DNA from: Brevibacillus porteri
GTDB lineage: Bacteria; Bacillota; Bacilli; Brevibacillales; Brevibacillaceae
Reading direction: 5' to 3'
DNA length: 64,000 nt
Assembly (NCBI RefSeq): GCF_003013475.1
Contig: NZ_PXZO01000018.1
Coordinates: forward strand, 25,025-89,024
The translations under genes and the position numbers were made by a program. How positions within the stretch are numbered: the stretch's first letter is position 1; each line of letters opens with the position of its first letter. The notes beneath the pieces are model-generated. The model was not told where the DNA came from, did not search any database, and saw only the letters and a list, made by a program, of their open reading frames with translations. Below are positions 17,563 to 26,298 of this stretch, one piece after another.

Positions 17563-18114
17563 TTATACATAAACAATGTTGTAAGTAGGTTTCGTTACGC
17601 CGTTCGCGTACTGTTTCATGTCCACTAACTCGAGTTTGAGACGTGGCTTCGCACTTCCGAATAGAGGGATACCTTCACCGACCATCACCGGATTCACTTT
17701 CAGCACTAATTGATCAATTAGTTGATGTGCCAGTAACGCTCCTGCCAATTCACCGCCCCCACACAGCCACAGCTTGCCGTTTTCTTGATGCTTGAGATTC
17801 TTGATAAATTCGATGGCATCGCTTTTGACCAGCTCGACTTCTGCATTGGATTCAAACTGCATGGAGCTTGAGAAAATATAATGCTTGATTCCCTTATAGC
17901 CTGGTTCGCCCGGCTTGGCACCGAATTTAAACCCAAACTCGTAGGTTTTGGCGCCCATCAGCACAGCATCATATTCCTGAATTTCAGATAAAAAGTCCGG
18001 TACATGTTCTCCCTCAAATAAAAAGAGAGTGCTGTCGATATTTCCGTCCATCATGGCTTGATCAGCAATGAAATTGTCTAGCGAAACGGCAACATGATAC
18101 GTTAAGGTAGCCAT
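17563..18114 (-). CDS. RibD C-terminal-like dihydrofolate-reductase-fold protein
   Basis: 183 residues. YHVAVSLDNFIA at the start, DAVLMGAKTYEFG near residue 50, and GKLWLCGGGELAGALLAHQLIDQLVLKVNPVMVGEGIPLF in the second half are hallmarks of the RibD_C/YyaP/YwjB group of NADPH-dependent reductases. The substrate is unknown. The start follows GGAGGGA. It is a single gene, divergent from the MarR regulator. Confidence 0.82.
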   Translation of the reverse strand: MATLTYHVAVSLDNFIADQAMMDGNIDSTLFLFEGEHVPDFLSEIQEYDAVLMGAKTYEFGFKFGAKPGEPGYKGIKHYIFSSSMQFESNAEVELVKSDAIEFIKNLKHQENGKLWLCGGGELAGALLAHQLIDQLVLKVNPVMVGEGIPLFGSAKPRLKLELVDMKQYANGVTKPTYNIVYV

Positions 18115-18180
18115 TCAGAGATCCCTCCTTTTTCCTACTTCCATTTTATGTGAACAAGCTGGGATTTGAACACACTTGAA

Positions 18181-18228
18181 TTGACATAGTCGTAGATTAC
18201 GTTTATTTTAATAGTTAAGTTAACTTAA
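18181..18228 (+). promoter_or_regulatory. Promoter and MarR autoregulatory operator
   Basis: Consensus TTGACA (18181-18186), 17-base spacer, TATTTT (18204-18209). It is followed at once by the perfect palindrome TTAAGTTAACTTAA (18215-18228), where a MarR dimer could block its own transcription. Confidence 0.7.
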
Positions 18229-18245
18229 TTATTGGTGGTGGTTAA

Positions 18246-18704
18246 ATGAATGGAGAGCTCGTCGCTTTTGTCCGGGAGCTAAACGAAATCGAGTATGCTT
18301 GCCAGGTGATGCTGACGCAAGAATATGCGGATGTGCTGGATGAGACGATTACGAATAACCAGATCATTATGATTAACTTGTTGCATGATCGCGGTCGACT
18401 GCTTACTGGTGAATTGGCAAAGCAAATGGACATCACGCCAAGTGCAGTCAGCCAAATGTTGAACAAGATGGAAAAGCGCCAGTTAGTTAAACGTTCGATT
18501 AACCCCGGGAATCGCCGAGAAATTTTTGTGGAGCTGGATACTGCCGGAGTGAACTATATCGAAACAAGCCGCAAGATTGAATTGTCGATCATAGAGCGCT
18601 TCTATTCCAAGCTTCCTTACGAAGATTTGGTAGCGCTAAAGGAAATCATGTTGAGGTTCCGGAGAATTATTGAGGAAGAGCAGAAGCGGAAGACAGTTGA
18701 ATAA
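18246..18704 (+). CDS. MarR-family transcriptional regulator
   Basis: 152 residues. The winged HTH is in LLTGELAKQMDITPSAVSQMLNKMEKRQLVKRSINPGNRREIFVELD (about 53-100), with dimerisation helices at both ends. A palindrome in its own promoter and a similar one before the next gene suggest it represses both. The ligand is unknown. Confidence 0.87.
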   Translation: MNGELVAFVRELNEIEYACQVMLTQEYADVLDETITNNQIIMINLLHDRGRLLTGELAKQMDITPSAVSQMLNKMEKRQLVKRSINPGNRREIFVELDTAGVNYIETSRKIELSIIERFYSKLPYEDLVALKEIMLRFRRIIEEEQKRKTVE

Positions 18705-18769
18705 TTACGAAACAAGGGTAAGCGGTTGGGGCACCAGGAGACGGGCGAATGTCTTGGCTAACCTGCGCC

Positions 18770-18795
18770 TAATATTTAAGTTTAATTAAATATTA
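18770..18795 (+). promoter_or_regulatory. Second MarR-like operator before the membrane hydrolase
   Basis: TAATATTTAA (18770-18779) and TTAAATATTA (18786-18795) form a perfect 10-bp dyad. Its middle, TTAAGTTTAATTAA, differs at three of fourteen positions from the palindrome in the MarR promoter at 18215. Confidence 0.5.
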
Positions 18796-18834
18796 ATATA
18801 GATTAATAATTAGTGTGAAGGAGGCAGATTCATA

Positions 18835-20241
18835 ATGCGGATTTTTGAAGTTGTGTTTGTCATGTTGGCTATAGGCTCATTGTGGTACTTGATTTGGGCT
18901 CGGAAAGCTCCAGGGCGGCTATTTCTATGGGGAATGCCTATTTTGCTGGTCGGTACAGGGCTGTTTCACCTGATTTTTGAAAAGGCGCGTTGGCAAATGG
19001 GTCCAGCGTATTTGGTTGCTCTAATCGCCCTATGCATGTACGGAGCCAGGGCTTACCGGAACACGATAAGGGATAGGGAATGGAAGAAGTCTATTTTACT
19101 CAGTGTGCCGGCTTTTCTGCTCAGCGCACTCGCCATTTGCCTGCCATTTATGTTACCTGTCTTTTCCTTTGAGAGACCAACTGGCGCTTATCGTGTAGGA
19201 ACGGTTACCTACACATGGTCGGACAACTCTCGCATAGGGAGTAACGGGACTTCCAGAAAAATCAATGTGCAGATCTGGTATCCAACTGATTCGTCATCTT
19301 CTGCTACTGGGGGTAAATACATTTCCAATCTGCCGACGTTTGCCAAAGCTATCGAGGAACAGTACGGATTTTCTGGGAAAGTATTGAGCTACCTCGAACA
19401 GGTGGAGACGCATACTTACGCGGGAACTTCCTTCGCCTCAGACTTAAAAGAAGCACCAATCATTTTCTTATCGCATGGGAATATGCTAGGTAGCCGCTTC
19501 ACGAATACGTTTCAAGCGATTGAATTAGCCAGCCACGGTTATATTGTAGCGGCGGTCGAGCATCCTGGAACGGCGATGATTTCTGTTTATCCAGATGGCA
19601 GCTATGCTCCTTTCATAGACATGAGCTCTCATCTCCCTATGGAATACAACGTACAGAACCATGCTTCTATTCCCGTTATCAAGGAGCAGACGCAGGATAT
19701 CGAATTTGCCCTTCAGCAGCTTATGGATATGAGTGAAAGTGTAACGGAGAGTCCGTTTGCCTATCGAGCTGACTTTTCCAATGTGGGCATCATCGGTCAC
19801 TCCTTTGGGGGTGCAACTGCGGTGGATGTTCTATACAAAAATCCTGCATTTAAAGCAGGTATTAATATGGATGGCTACTTGTACGGTGAGGATCGTGACA
19901 AACCGTTAACGAAACCGCTTATGATTATGAATGGAGGCTTCAAATTACCAGAACTGGAGGATTCGCCGGAGATGAAACTAGCCGAAGAAGGGCGGCGAGA
20001 GCGAATATTAGCTCAATCAGGTGTGGAGTTGGATATCTGGCAGGCGGGGCATCTCAGCTTTACAGATGTTCCTTTGTATTCACCACTGATGGAAGCGCTT
20101 AGTCCTGAAGTGCGGCGCAATCACACCATTATTAACGAAGTATCGCTAGCCTTCATGGACCGGAATCTCAAGGGTGATCCAAATACTTCCTATTTAGATG
20201 TTGTGGAGCGCTATCCAGATGTTACGATAAGGATGAAGTGA
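18835..20241 (+). CDS. Membrane-anchored alpha/beta hydrolase (PAF-acetylhydrolase-like)
   Basis: 468 residues. Four N-terminal TM segments (about 1-120) precede an extracytoplasmic hydrolase domain. Catalytic features are LSHGNMLGS (oxyanion region), the nucleophile GHSFGG near residue 321, the Asp in GINMDGYLYG, and the His in QAGHLSFTD near residue 404. This pattern is that of platelet-activating-factor acetylhydrolase type II and related secreted esterases. The likely substrates are ester-linked lipids, but this is not established. Control by the upstream MarR protein is inferred from the shared operator. Confidence 0.8.
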   Translation: MRIFEVVFVMLAIGSLWYLIWARKAPGRLFLWGMPILLVGTGLFHLIFEKARWQMGPAYLVALIALCMYGARAYRNTIRDREWKKSILLSVPAFLLSALAICLPFMLPVFSFERPTGAYRVGTVTYTWSDNSRIGSNGTSRKINVQIWYPTDSSSSATGGKYISNLPTFAKAIEEQYGFSGKVLSYLEQVETHTYAGTSFASDLKEAPIIFLSHGNMLGSRFTNTFQAIELASHGYIVAAVEHPGTAMISVYPDGSYAPFIDMSSHLPMEYNVQNHASIPVIKEQTQDIEFALQQLMDMSESVTESPFAYRADFSNVGIIGHSFGGATAVDVLYKNPAFKAGINMDGYLYGEDRDKPLTKPLMIMNGGFKLPELEDSPEMKLAEEGRRERILAQSGVELDIWQAGHLSFTDVPLYSPLMEALSPEVRRNHTIINEVSLAFMDRNLKGDPNTSYLDVVERYPDVTIRMK

Positions 20242-20271
20242 TGTACCTCCCAATAAGAAAGGAGATTTCCT

Positions 20272-20370
20272 TTGCAGCGTGAAAAAATTAGCCATATTCT
20301 TGAAGCAGTTCGAAAGTTTCTTCCGGAAGATATAGCTGTATCCGTCGAGTCACTCCTAGCAAAAAGATAA
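20272..20370 (+). CDS. Candidate 32-residue small protein
   Basis: A TTG-started frame follows AAAGGAG at 6-7 nt and encodes LQREKISHILEAVRKF followed by LPEDIAVSVESLLAKR, then TAA. It looks like two amphipathic helices. It starts 30 bases after the membrane hydrolase and ends just before a terminator, so it would be the last gene of that transcript. I do not recognise it. Confidence 0.45.
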   Translation: MQREKISHILEAVRKFLPEDIAVSVESLLAKR

Positions 20371-20374
20371 GGAA

Positions 20375-20396
20375 GGGGCACCATTTTAGGTGTCCC
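20375..20396 (+). terminator. Terminator after the small protein
   Basis: GGGGCACC (20375-20382) pairs with GGTGTCCC (20389-20396), with one wobble. The following tract is only moderately T-rich. Confidence 0.6.
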
Positions 20397-20410
20397 TCTA
20401 CTTCATAATT

Positions 20411-21421
20411 TCATTTTGTCCCTAATAGTTCTTTTAAGGTGTTATCAATAAACGCGGTATCGACAGGGTTAAGCCCAAACCCAGCCAAGTGTCCCCAGAT
20501 TGATTCTATCGGCTTAAAGGTAGCGTTGGGGATGTGCTTCGTCTCATATTCACTGTCTTCTGGCGTGAAATACAAATCAGTCCGTACAGGCATCACAACC
20601 GTTCGTGCCTGGATGCTTCGCAACGCCGCCTCAAAGTCTCCATTGTATCTATCATTTTGACTAATGTCGGCATGCTGCCACGTCCACATCATCGCCAGCA
20701 AATCGTTTGCATCCGACGGAACAAAGCTCTCCTCCCAAAATCCCGAGATAAATTCGGAAAGGGTCGCATAGCCCAAAGCTTTATAGCATGCCTCGCGGTA
20801 AAATGGCTGTGAAAACCCCCAACTTGCATAAACGCACCCTAAGGTACGCAAGCCAGCCTCGGGAGATGCTGTATACTGCCCGTTGTTCCAAGCTACATCG
20901 GCCTGCAAGGCTGCTCGGATGCCTTCGATCAAGACGATGTTATGCGGCCATGTTTTTGCAGTTCCGGCAAAAGGAGCCAATCGTTCGACCATATCTGGGT
21001 AGCTCGCCGCCCAATGAAAAGCCTGGATGGCCCCCATCGACCAGCCAGTTGCCAGCGCAATTTTTTTGATGCCAAACCGCTCTGTAATGAGTCGATGCTG
21101 AAGGGTGACATTATCGTAGATCGTCACGTGTGGAAAATTGGCCTGATCATACGGGCTGGCTGTATTGCTCGGGGAGGACGATAGCCCGTTGCCGAGCATG
21201 TTGGGAATGATGATAAAATATTGATTCGGATTCAGAGCCTTATCTTCCCCGATAAGCCATTCGTTTTGGTAATGCTGGTCTCCAAACGATGTAGGAAATA
21301 TAATGACGTTATCCTTGGCTGCGTTGAGCGTGCCGTACGTTTTGTAAGCAATATATGCATGTGGTAGGGTCACTCCTGACTGCAAGCGCACCTCTCCCAA
21401 GTGAAAAATATGGTAATCCAT
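20411..21421 (-). CDS. Homoserine O-acetyltransferase-like alpha/beta hydrolase
   Basis: 336 residues of the MetX-like branch. Features are AYKTYGTLNAAKDNVIIFPTSFGD, the nucleophile GWSMGAIQAFHWA near residue 133, an Asp in RTDLYFTPEDSEYE, and the His in WGHLAGFG. True MetX has more residues and a different lid, so this is more likely an uncharacterised acyltransferase or hydrolase than the methionine enzyme. ATG 21421 follows AAAGGAG at 9 nt; the upstream ATG at 21457 has no site. It is divergent from a MerR regulator that probably activates it. Confidence 0.75.
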   Translation of the reverse strand: MDYHIFHLGEVRLQSGVTLPHAYIAYKTYGTLNAAKDNVIIFPTSFGDQHYQNEWLIGEDKALNPNQYFIIIPNMLGNGLSSSPSNTASPYDQANFPHVTIYDNVTLQHRLITERFGIKKIALATGWSMGAIQAFHWAASYPDMVERLAPFAGTAKTWPHNIVLIEGIRAALQADVAWNNGQYTASPEAGLRTLGCVYASWGFSQPFYREACYKALGYATLSEFISGFWEESFVPSDANDLLAMMWTWQHADISQNDRYNGDFEAALRSIQARTVVMPVRTDLYFTPEDSEYETKHIPNATFKPIESIWGHLAGFGLNPVDTAFIDNTLKELLGTK

Positions 21422-21456
21422 CTCGCATTGCTCCTTTGTAAGCATGATTTTTTTCA

Positions 21457-21488
21457 ACTATAAACGTTCCCGTACAGGGGAAAGTCAA
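21457..21488 (-). promoter_or_regulatory. MerR-type promoter with long spacer and dyad
   Basis: On the minus strand TTGACT (21488-21483) is separated from TATAGT (21462-21457) by 20 bases, or 19 if TTATAG is read. A TTCCC-N6-GGGAA dyad (21467-21471 and 21478-21482) fills the spacer. An over-long spacer with a central dyad is the classic architecture activated by MerR regulators. Confidence 0.7.
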
Positions 21489-21513
21489 GGGAATGATAGA
21501 TTGGGGTTTTTCC

Positions 21514-22317
21514 ATGTTTAAGATCAGTGAATTTTCCCGATTGAGCAGAGTGTCATTAAAGACGCTTCGCTTTTATGACCAGATTGGTATTTTGAAGCCA
21601 GCGGATATCGACAAAGAGACTGGCTATCGGTTTTATGCAGCAGAGCAATTAGTTACGCTCAATCGAATCCTCATGTACAAGGACTTGGGATTTACGTTGC
21701 AACAAATTCAGCAATTGCTTCATGAAGAGATGTCCATGGAACAACTACAAGGCATATTCAGGCAAAAAGAAAGGGAAACGAAACAGCTCCTTGAGGAGGA
21801 GCAAGCACGATTGCATCGAATCAAGGAGCGTCTGCTATCGATCGAGCAAAAGGGGTATGGAGAACAAGAGGTTGTCTTTAAACAAGTCGAAGCTCAAAAA
21901 GTTGTCTCGTTCCGTGCGGAAGGGACGGTAGAAGAGATTCCGATGCTTTTCGATCGACTGGCTCATTATGCAGGCAAGCAGCAGAGAGGGATGCTTTCTC
22001 CCATCGTTTTGTGGAAGGAATCGGAGAGAGACGAGACGGCATTCGAATTGGAGATCGGCTATGTACTCAAACAGGACATTCCCTTGCCATCCGATAGGTT
22101 GGAAATACGTATGCTGCCAGAGGAGCCGATGATGGCCACCCTGGTCCAACGTGTAGAGCCATTCGTTCCTTCTACGGCCTGTATTGACTTGGCAAAATGG
22201 ATAGAGCGCAATCAATACCGGATCAAAAAAGATCAGCCAGGCAGAGAAAACTATCTGCAATCCGCAGATGGGGGCGATACGTATGTAGAAGTACAAATTC
22301 CTATTGAATCTCCATAA
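21514..22317 (+). CDS. MerR-family regulator with GyrI-like effector domain
   Basis: 267 residues. The N-terminal HTH, MFKISEFSRLSRVSLKTLRFYDQIGILKPADIDKETGYRFY, is typical MerR. A long coiled-coil linker (about 75-120) leads to a GyrI-like/SRPBCC-type ligand-binding domain, as in BltR/BmrR, which bind cationic drugs. ATG 21514 is preferred over ATG 21493, whose spacing to AAGGG is too short. It is divergent from the MetX-like hydrolase. Confidence 0.87.
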   Translation: MFKISEFSRLSRVSLKTLRFYDQIGILKPADIDKETGYRFYAAEQLVTLNRILMYKDLGFTLQQIQQLLHEEMSMEQLQGIFRQKERETKQLLEEEQARLHRIKERLLSIEQKGYGEQEVVFKQVEAQKVVSFRAEGTVEEIPMLFDRLAHYAGKQQRGMLSPIVLWKESERDETAFELEIGYVLKQDIPLPSDRLEIRMLPEEPMMATLVQRVEPFVPSTACIDLAKWIERNQYRIKKDQPGRENYLQSADGGDTYVEVQIPIESP

Positions 22318-22319
22318 AC

Positions 22320-22359
22320 AAGGCCAGTACCTGTATAGACGACGAGGTACTGGCCTTTT
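22320..22359 (+). terminator. Intrinsic terminator of the MerR gene
   Basis: AAGGCCAGTACCT (22320-22332) pairs perfectly with AGGTACTGGCCTT (22345-22357), followed by TT and a purine. Confidence 0.92.
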
Positions 22360-22454
22360 GCTTGTGTTCATTTGACGCTGGTAGAACGCAGGTAGTACAG
22401 TAATGTTGAGCGAAAATACAGAAAATTACAAAGGAGAAAGAAGGGAATCCTGCT

Positions 22455-23234
22455 ATGAATAGAAAAGCACGTCGGTTCATTGATCTGAGTGTGCCTCTTG
22501 ATCGTCTGGCAAAAGAACCGTTTCCACCTGAGATTCAATACAATAGTCATGAAGAAGGGGCTGTCCAAGCTGCGCAGTATTTCGGACTCCAATCAACGGA
22601 TTTTCCCGAGCAGAAGGCTTGGGCGAGTGAAACGGTGACGCTCACGACACATACAGGGACACATGTAGATGCACCTTGGCATTACTGGCCTACTTCCGAG
22701 GGAGAGCCGGCAAGAACGATTGATCAGTTACCGTTGGAGTGGTTCTACGGAGATGGTGTCTTGCTTGATTTTAGTGGGAAACCGTCTGGCTATGAAATCA
22801 CGGTGAACGATATGAAACAAAAGCTCGCCCAAATCCAATACGAACTGAAACCGTTCGATATTGTCCTGATCAGGACGGATGCAGATAAAAGGTACTATGA
22901 GGAGCACTATTTCCTATCACATGCAGGGGTATCGGCGGAAGCAACTCATTGGCTGATTGATCAAGGAATTAAGGTCATGGGAACCGATGGGTGGGGATGG
23001 GATATCCCGTTTTCGGTTCAAGCCGCTGACTATAAACAAAATCCGCGCGATGGCGTATTATGGGCGGCTCACTATGTGGGAAAAGAGAAAGAGTATTGCC
23101 AAATTGAAAAGCTCGCGAACCTGGAGCAATTGCCGAGGCCCTACGGGTTTACCGTTTCTGTGTTTCCTGTAAAAGTAAAAGGGGCGAGCGCGGGATGGGC
23201 GCGTCCTGTTGCCATTTTTGAAGAAGGGGAGTAG
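22455..23234 (+). CDS. Cyclase-family (kynurenine-formamidase-like) metal hydrolase
   Basis: 259 residues. RFIDLSVPLD opens the protein, and HTGTHVDAPWHYWP near residue 72 is the HxGTHxDxPxH metal-binding motif. IVLIRTD and a later DGWGWDIPF complete the family pattern. Members hydrolyse amides such as N-formylkynurenine or cyclic imides. No tryptophan-catabolic gene is adjacent, so the substrate is open. It is followed 4 bases later by a small membrane protein. Confidence 0.85.
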   Translation: MNRKARRFIDLSVPLDRLAKEPFPPEIQYNSHEEGAVQAAQYFGLQSTDFPEQKAWASETVTLTTHTGTHVDAPWHYWPTSEGEPARTIDQLPLEWFYGDGVLLDFSGKPSGYEITVNDMKQKLAQIQYELKPFDIVLIRTDADKRYYEEHYFLSHAGVSAEATHWLIDQGIKVMGTDGWGWDIPFSVQAADYKQNPRDGVLWAAHYVGKEKEYCQIEKLANLEQLPRPYGFTVSVFPVKVKGASAGWARPVAIFEEGE

Positions 23235-23238
23235 TTGC

Positions 23239-23634
23239 ATGAACATGAACAAGAGAGCGAAAGTTCTGTTCCTCCTATTCTTCTTAGGCTTTTGTTTCAT
23301 CATGATCGCGTATGTTTCCCTGATCTGGTATCCTGCATTACCATTCGATTCCAAATCCAAAAGAGAAGTGACAGAGCTGTTGGGCGAAAACACGGGAACC
23401 ATCGTCAAATTGACGACGGAGGAAAACGTCGATTGGTATGGGTATGGGCCGCAAGCGAATCAAGCATCAGCGGCAGAAGCGATGAAACGAGCAATGACAG
23501 AAAAAGGCTGGACCTTTATTGAGCAAGAAGGGGCTGGATACTTTTTTGAACGGAGGAAAGAGAAGATGATTATCACGTCACAAATGTGGACGGGCAACTA
23601 TGTACTCTTTCGAATACCCGCAGGTGTTCTATAG
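23239..23634 (+). CDS. Membrane-anchored protein of unknown function
   Basis: 131 residues: one N-terminal TM helix (KVLFLLFFLGFCFIMIAYVSLIWY) and a short soluble domain facing outward. ATG 23239 follows AAGGGGAG and lies 4 bases past the cyclase stop, so the two genes are probably translationally coupled. No family recognised. Confidence 0.65.
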   Translation: MNMNKRAKVLFLLFFLGFCFIMIAYVSLIWYPALPFDSKSKREVTELLGENTGTIVKLTTEENVDWYGYGPQANQASAAEAMKRAMTEKGWTFIEQEGAGYFFERRKEKMIITSQMWTGNYVLFRIPAGVL

Positions 23635-23675
23635 AGACCAGGAGGCAAAATGAACGGAATGGCAGGCGCATTGAT

Positions 23676-23975
23676 CTACGCACGCATCGCTTTCCACAAC
23701 AAATATTTCTCTCGTAAACAAACTGCACAAGGCCGATATCCCGCAGCAATAGCAGTTGCTTCATCCGCAAAAAATACGCGATGGCGCACATAACCGCCTC
23801 GCGTAATGGCTCTGATGGCAGAGGGACAATCCAGTCGGCCATATATTTTGCGTTGCTGGTACCCTCCTAATGTACCCGGAGTATTACTTTGATAAAAAGA
23901 GCGATCAGCTCCGAGCAGGGTGTATGTTTTGGCAGAGTCAGCATCTTGAGGTGCTGGCTTTTTTGGCGTAGGCAT
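23676..23975 (-). CDS. Ada metal-binding-like small protein
   Basis: 99 residues. KIYGRLDCPSAIRAI, HRVFFADEATAIAAGYRPCAVCLREKY aligns with the zinc-binding N-terminal domain of Ada, which has four Cys. Here only three Cys are present (one in LDCPS and two in CAVC), with histidine nearby. So the methyl-acceptor chemistry of Ada is doubtful, and a DNA-repair-linked Zn-finger role is more likely. The position downstream of nfo and alkA supports that. The start follows GGGGGAG. Confidence 0.75.
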   Translation of the reverse strand: MPTPKKPAPQDADSAKTYTLLGADRSFYQSNTPGTLGGYQQRKIYGRLDCPSAIRAITRGGYVRHRVFFADEATAIAAGYRPCAVCLREKYLLWKAMRA

Positions 23976-24058
23976 ATGGCTCCCCCATTATTGGTACGTG
24001 TGTCGGTTTCACTCCAACAGGAGGAAGCCACGGTCAGCCTACATCAAGTGCTTTTACA

Positions 24059-25177
24059 TTACGAGAATTTTGGAATCGCGAAGTAGGCGCTCAAGCGATG
24101 GTTGATCTGCTCCTCGGTAAGCTCAGGGAACAATCTCGCTTCCTTCACCATATCGTACAGACGCTCCATCGGCTCGCGGCCATCGGCTTTCTTTGCCTTC
24201 GCGTCGTTTTTGAGCAGCTCCCAAATCCCAATCACATACTCACGTCTGGTGATATCTTGTTTGCGGAAAAAGAAATCGAGGCGCTCCACATGATCCATGA
24301 ATTCGTTACCGAAGCGCTTGTCCACTTCCCCGCGCAGGAGGGCAATTTCTGCTTCGTACATCGGACGCTCGTTGCCTTTATCTTTGCTGATCCAAGGTGT
24401 CTCCAGTACAAGCGGCAGGTGGCGGATTTTCTCGTGGTTCACGATGTAATTCATTGCATCAAAGCCGATGAGTCCCGCACCGATTGGCGCATGGCGGTCT
24501 TTGCCTGCCCCGCGGAAGTTTTTGCTGTCATTCAAGTGAACGACAGCGAGACGGTCCAAGCCGATTGTCCGGTCAAACTGTTCCAAGACGCCATCGAAGT
24601 CGTTGACGATATCGTAGCCAGCATCGTGAATATGGCAAGTATCCATGCAGACGGTCAGCCTGCTGTTGTCTTCTACTTTCTCGATGATGGCCGCGATTTC
24701 CTCAAAGCTGCGACCGATTTCCGTCCCTTTGCCCGCCATCGTCTCCAACGCGATGTTCACGTTGGTGTCTTTGACGCCTGTCAGAACTTCATTCAAGCCT
24801 TCTGCGATTCGGGCGATGCCGTATTCTGCATCCTTGTCCGTGTACGCGCCAGGGTGCAGCACGATATTTTTGACGCCAATGTAGTCGGTCCGGCGAATCT
24901 CTTCTTGCAGAAAGCGGACAGCGAGCTCATAGGTATCGTCCTTGTAAGAGCCCAAGTTAATAATGTACGGGGCATGTACCACAATTTCATCCACGCCCTG
25001 CTTAGCCATTATTTCTTTGCCTTCCGTAATGTACTGGTCCTCGATCGGCTTGCGGCGGGTGTTTTGCGGTGCACCCGTGTAGATCATAAAGGTACTCGAG
25101 CCGTAGGTGGCTGCTTCTTCGGCGGCATTCAGCAGTCCTTTACCGGAGAATGATACGTGTGAACCTATTTTTAGCAT
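24059..25177 (-). CDS. nfo: Endonuclease IV with C-terminal extension
   Basis: 372 residues. The first about 285 are a TIM-barrel AP endonuclease: [94 protein letters not shown]. The Zn-binding His, Glu and Asp are all present. The usual length is about 285-300, so the last 75-85 residues, from about [18 protein letters not shown], are an extra helical tail. It cuts 5' of abasic sites, the product of the adjacent AlkA glycosylase. AAAGGAGG precedes the start. Confidence 0.93.
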   Translation of the reverse strand: MLKIGSHVSFSGKGLLNAAEEAATYGSSTFMIYTGAPQNTRRKPIEDQYITEGKEIMAKQGVDEIVVHAPYIINLGSYKDDTYELAVRFLQEEIRRTDYIGVKNIVLHPGAYTDKDAEYGIARIAEGLNEVLTGVKDTNVNIALETMAGKGTEIGRSFEEIAAIIEKVEDNSRLTVCMDTCHIHDAGYDIVNDFDGVLEQFDRTIGLDRLAVVHLNDSKNFRGAGKDRHAPIGAGLIGFDAMNYIVNHEKIRHLPLVLETPWISKDKGNERPMYEAEIALLRGEVDKRFGNEFMDHVERLDFFFRKQDITRREYVIGIWELLKNDAKAKKADGREPMERLYDMVKEARLFPELTEEQINHRLSAYFAIPKFS

Positions 25178-25196
25178 AGGATAGAACCTCCTTTGA

Positions 25197-26129
25197 TTAA
25201 TAAAGAAAACGCCATAAATAAAAAGTAGCGTACGACTCCCAATTCGTCCAAGCCTTGGACAGCTCTCGTATTTCTGCTTTTGTCGGCTTTTTTTCTTTGC
25301 CTAGTAAAAATTTGATCGCATTGTGCAGGCCGACATCATCAATGGGAAAAGCAGAGGGTATTCGCAGACAGCGCATGAGCACATAGTTGGCTGTCCACGG
25401 TCCAATCCCGCGGATGCGGGTCAAACGTTTTTCCGCAGTTTGATAATCTCCTCCGTCCCATAATAGCTCTTTCGATAGTTTCCCTTCAACGATGAGTTGT
25501 GCGACGTCAATCAAATACTCGCATTTCTTGGTCGTCATGCGCAATCCATCCAGATCAGCGACGGATAATCCGGCGATTTTTTCCGCTGTGGGAAAAAGCC
25601 AATACGTCTGTCCTTCGAACTCTACCCGTCTTCCGAATGTCTCTACCAACCGCCGTTTAAGCGTGTACGCATAGGTCAGGTTAATTTGTTGTCCAATGAT
25701 TCCCCAACTGAGCGCTTCAAACAGGTCGGGAATACCCATGGTCCGCAGCCCGTAGAACTTTTCAACAGCCTGCTGTAGAAGAGCATCCCCTGCGGCAAGC
25801 TCATAAAACGGAACCAGGTCTCGATCGAGATCGAACCAATCGCGAACATAGCGTGCTACCTCCATCCGGACTGTTTCAGTGGGAAGCGAAGGGCTGAGAA
25901 AACGCACAGTCAATCCTTGAGCGTTATCTGCGTGAATTTCGACCACTTGTGGATCTTGTTCAATCGGGATGGCTTTGTAGAGGCGCCCGTTTTGAATGTG
26001 AAACATACATTCGTTGGTTGCTCTGGACAAGTAGTGAAGATTTTGCGAAAAACTGAATTCCGTAGGTACGGACAAGATTATTTCTTCTCTATTATCGACC
26101 CAAGCCTCGTGTGATAGACCGCTTGTCAT
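25197..26129 (-). CDS. alkA: DNA-3-methyladenine glycosylase II
   Basis: 310 residues. An N-terminal AlkA_N-like domain is followed by the HhH-GPD core: [18 protein letters not shown], the hairpin [33 protein letters not shown], whose second Asp is the catalytic residue. It removes alkylated bases such as 3-methyladenine. It is divergent from adaA and 19 bases before nfo on the same strand, so excision and abasic-site cutting are coupled in one transcript. Confidence 0.92.
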   Translation of the reverse strand: MTSGLSHEAWVDNREEIILSVPTEFSFSQNLHYLSRATNECMFHIQNGRLYKAIPIEQDPQVVEIHADNAQGLTVRFLSPSLPTETVRMEVARYVRDWFDLDRDLVPFYELAAGDALLQQAVEKFYGLRTMGIPDLFEALSWGIIGQQINLTYAYTLKRRLVETFGRRVEFEGQTYWLFPTAEKIAGLSVADLDGLRMTTKKCEYLIDVAQLIVEGKLSKELLWDGGDYQTAEKRLTRIRGIGPWTANYVLMRCLRIPSAFPIDDVGLHNAIKFLLGKEKKPTKAEIRELSKAWTNWESYATFYLWRFLY

Positions 26130-26160
26130 GCGAAAACCTCCTGTCTGACTTCCTCCTAGT

Positions 26161-26188
26161 TTTATAACAAGAAAAGCAATACTGTCAT
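26161..26188 (-). promoter_or_regulatory. alkA-nfo promoter
   Basis: On the minus strand ATGACA (26188-26183) and TATAAA (26166-26161) are 16 bases apart. On the plus strand the adaA side has a TATACT (26243-26248) with no good -35, which fits activation by methylated AdaA. I could not identify an Ada box with confidence. Confidence 0.5.
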
Positions 26189-26298
26189 TTCGTTATCTTG
26201 CTATTTTAATTTTCTAGCAGTACGGATCACGTAGCGTAGGGGTATACTGTTGGTAAGAGCAAGCGATTCGATAACGGCTATGGCAAAGGAGATGACAT

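Noticed and set aside
24098..25153. Long open frame antisense to nfo
   Set aside because: It is a shadow of the strongly conserved endonuclease IV frame, and its residues show no family features.
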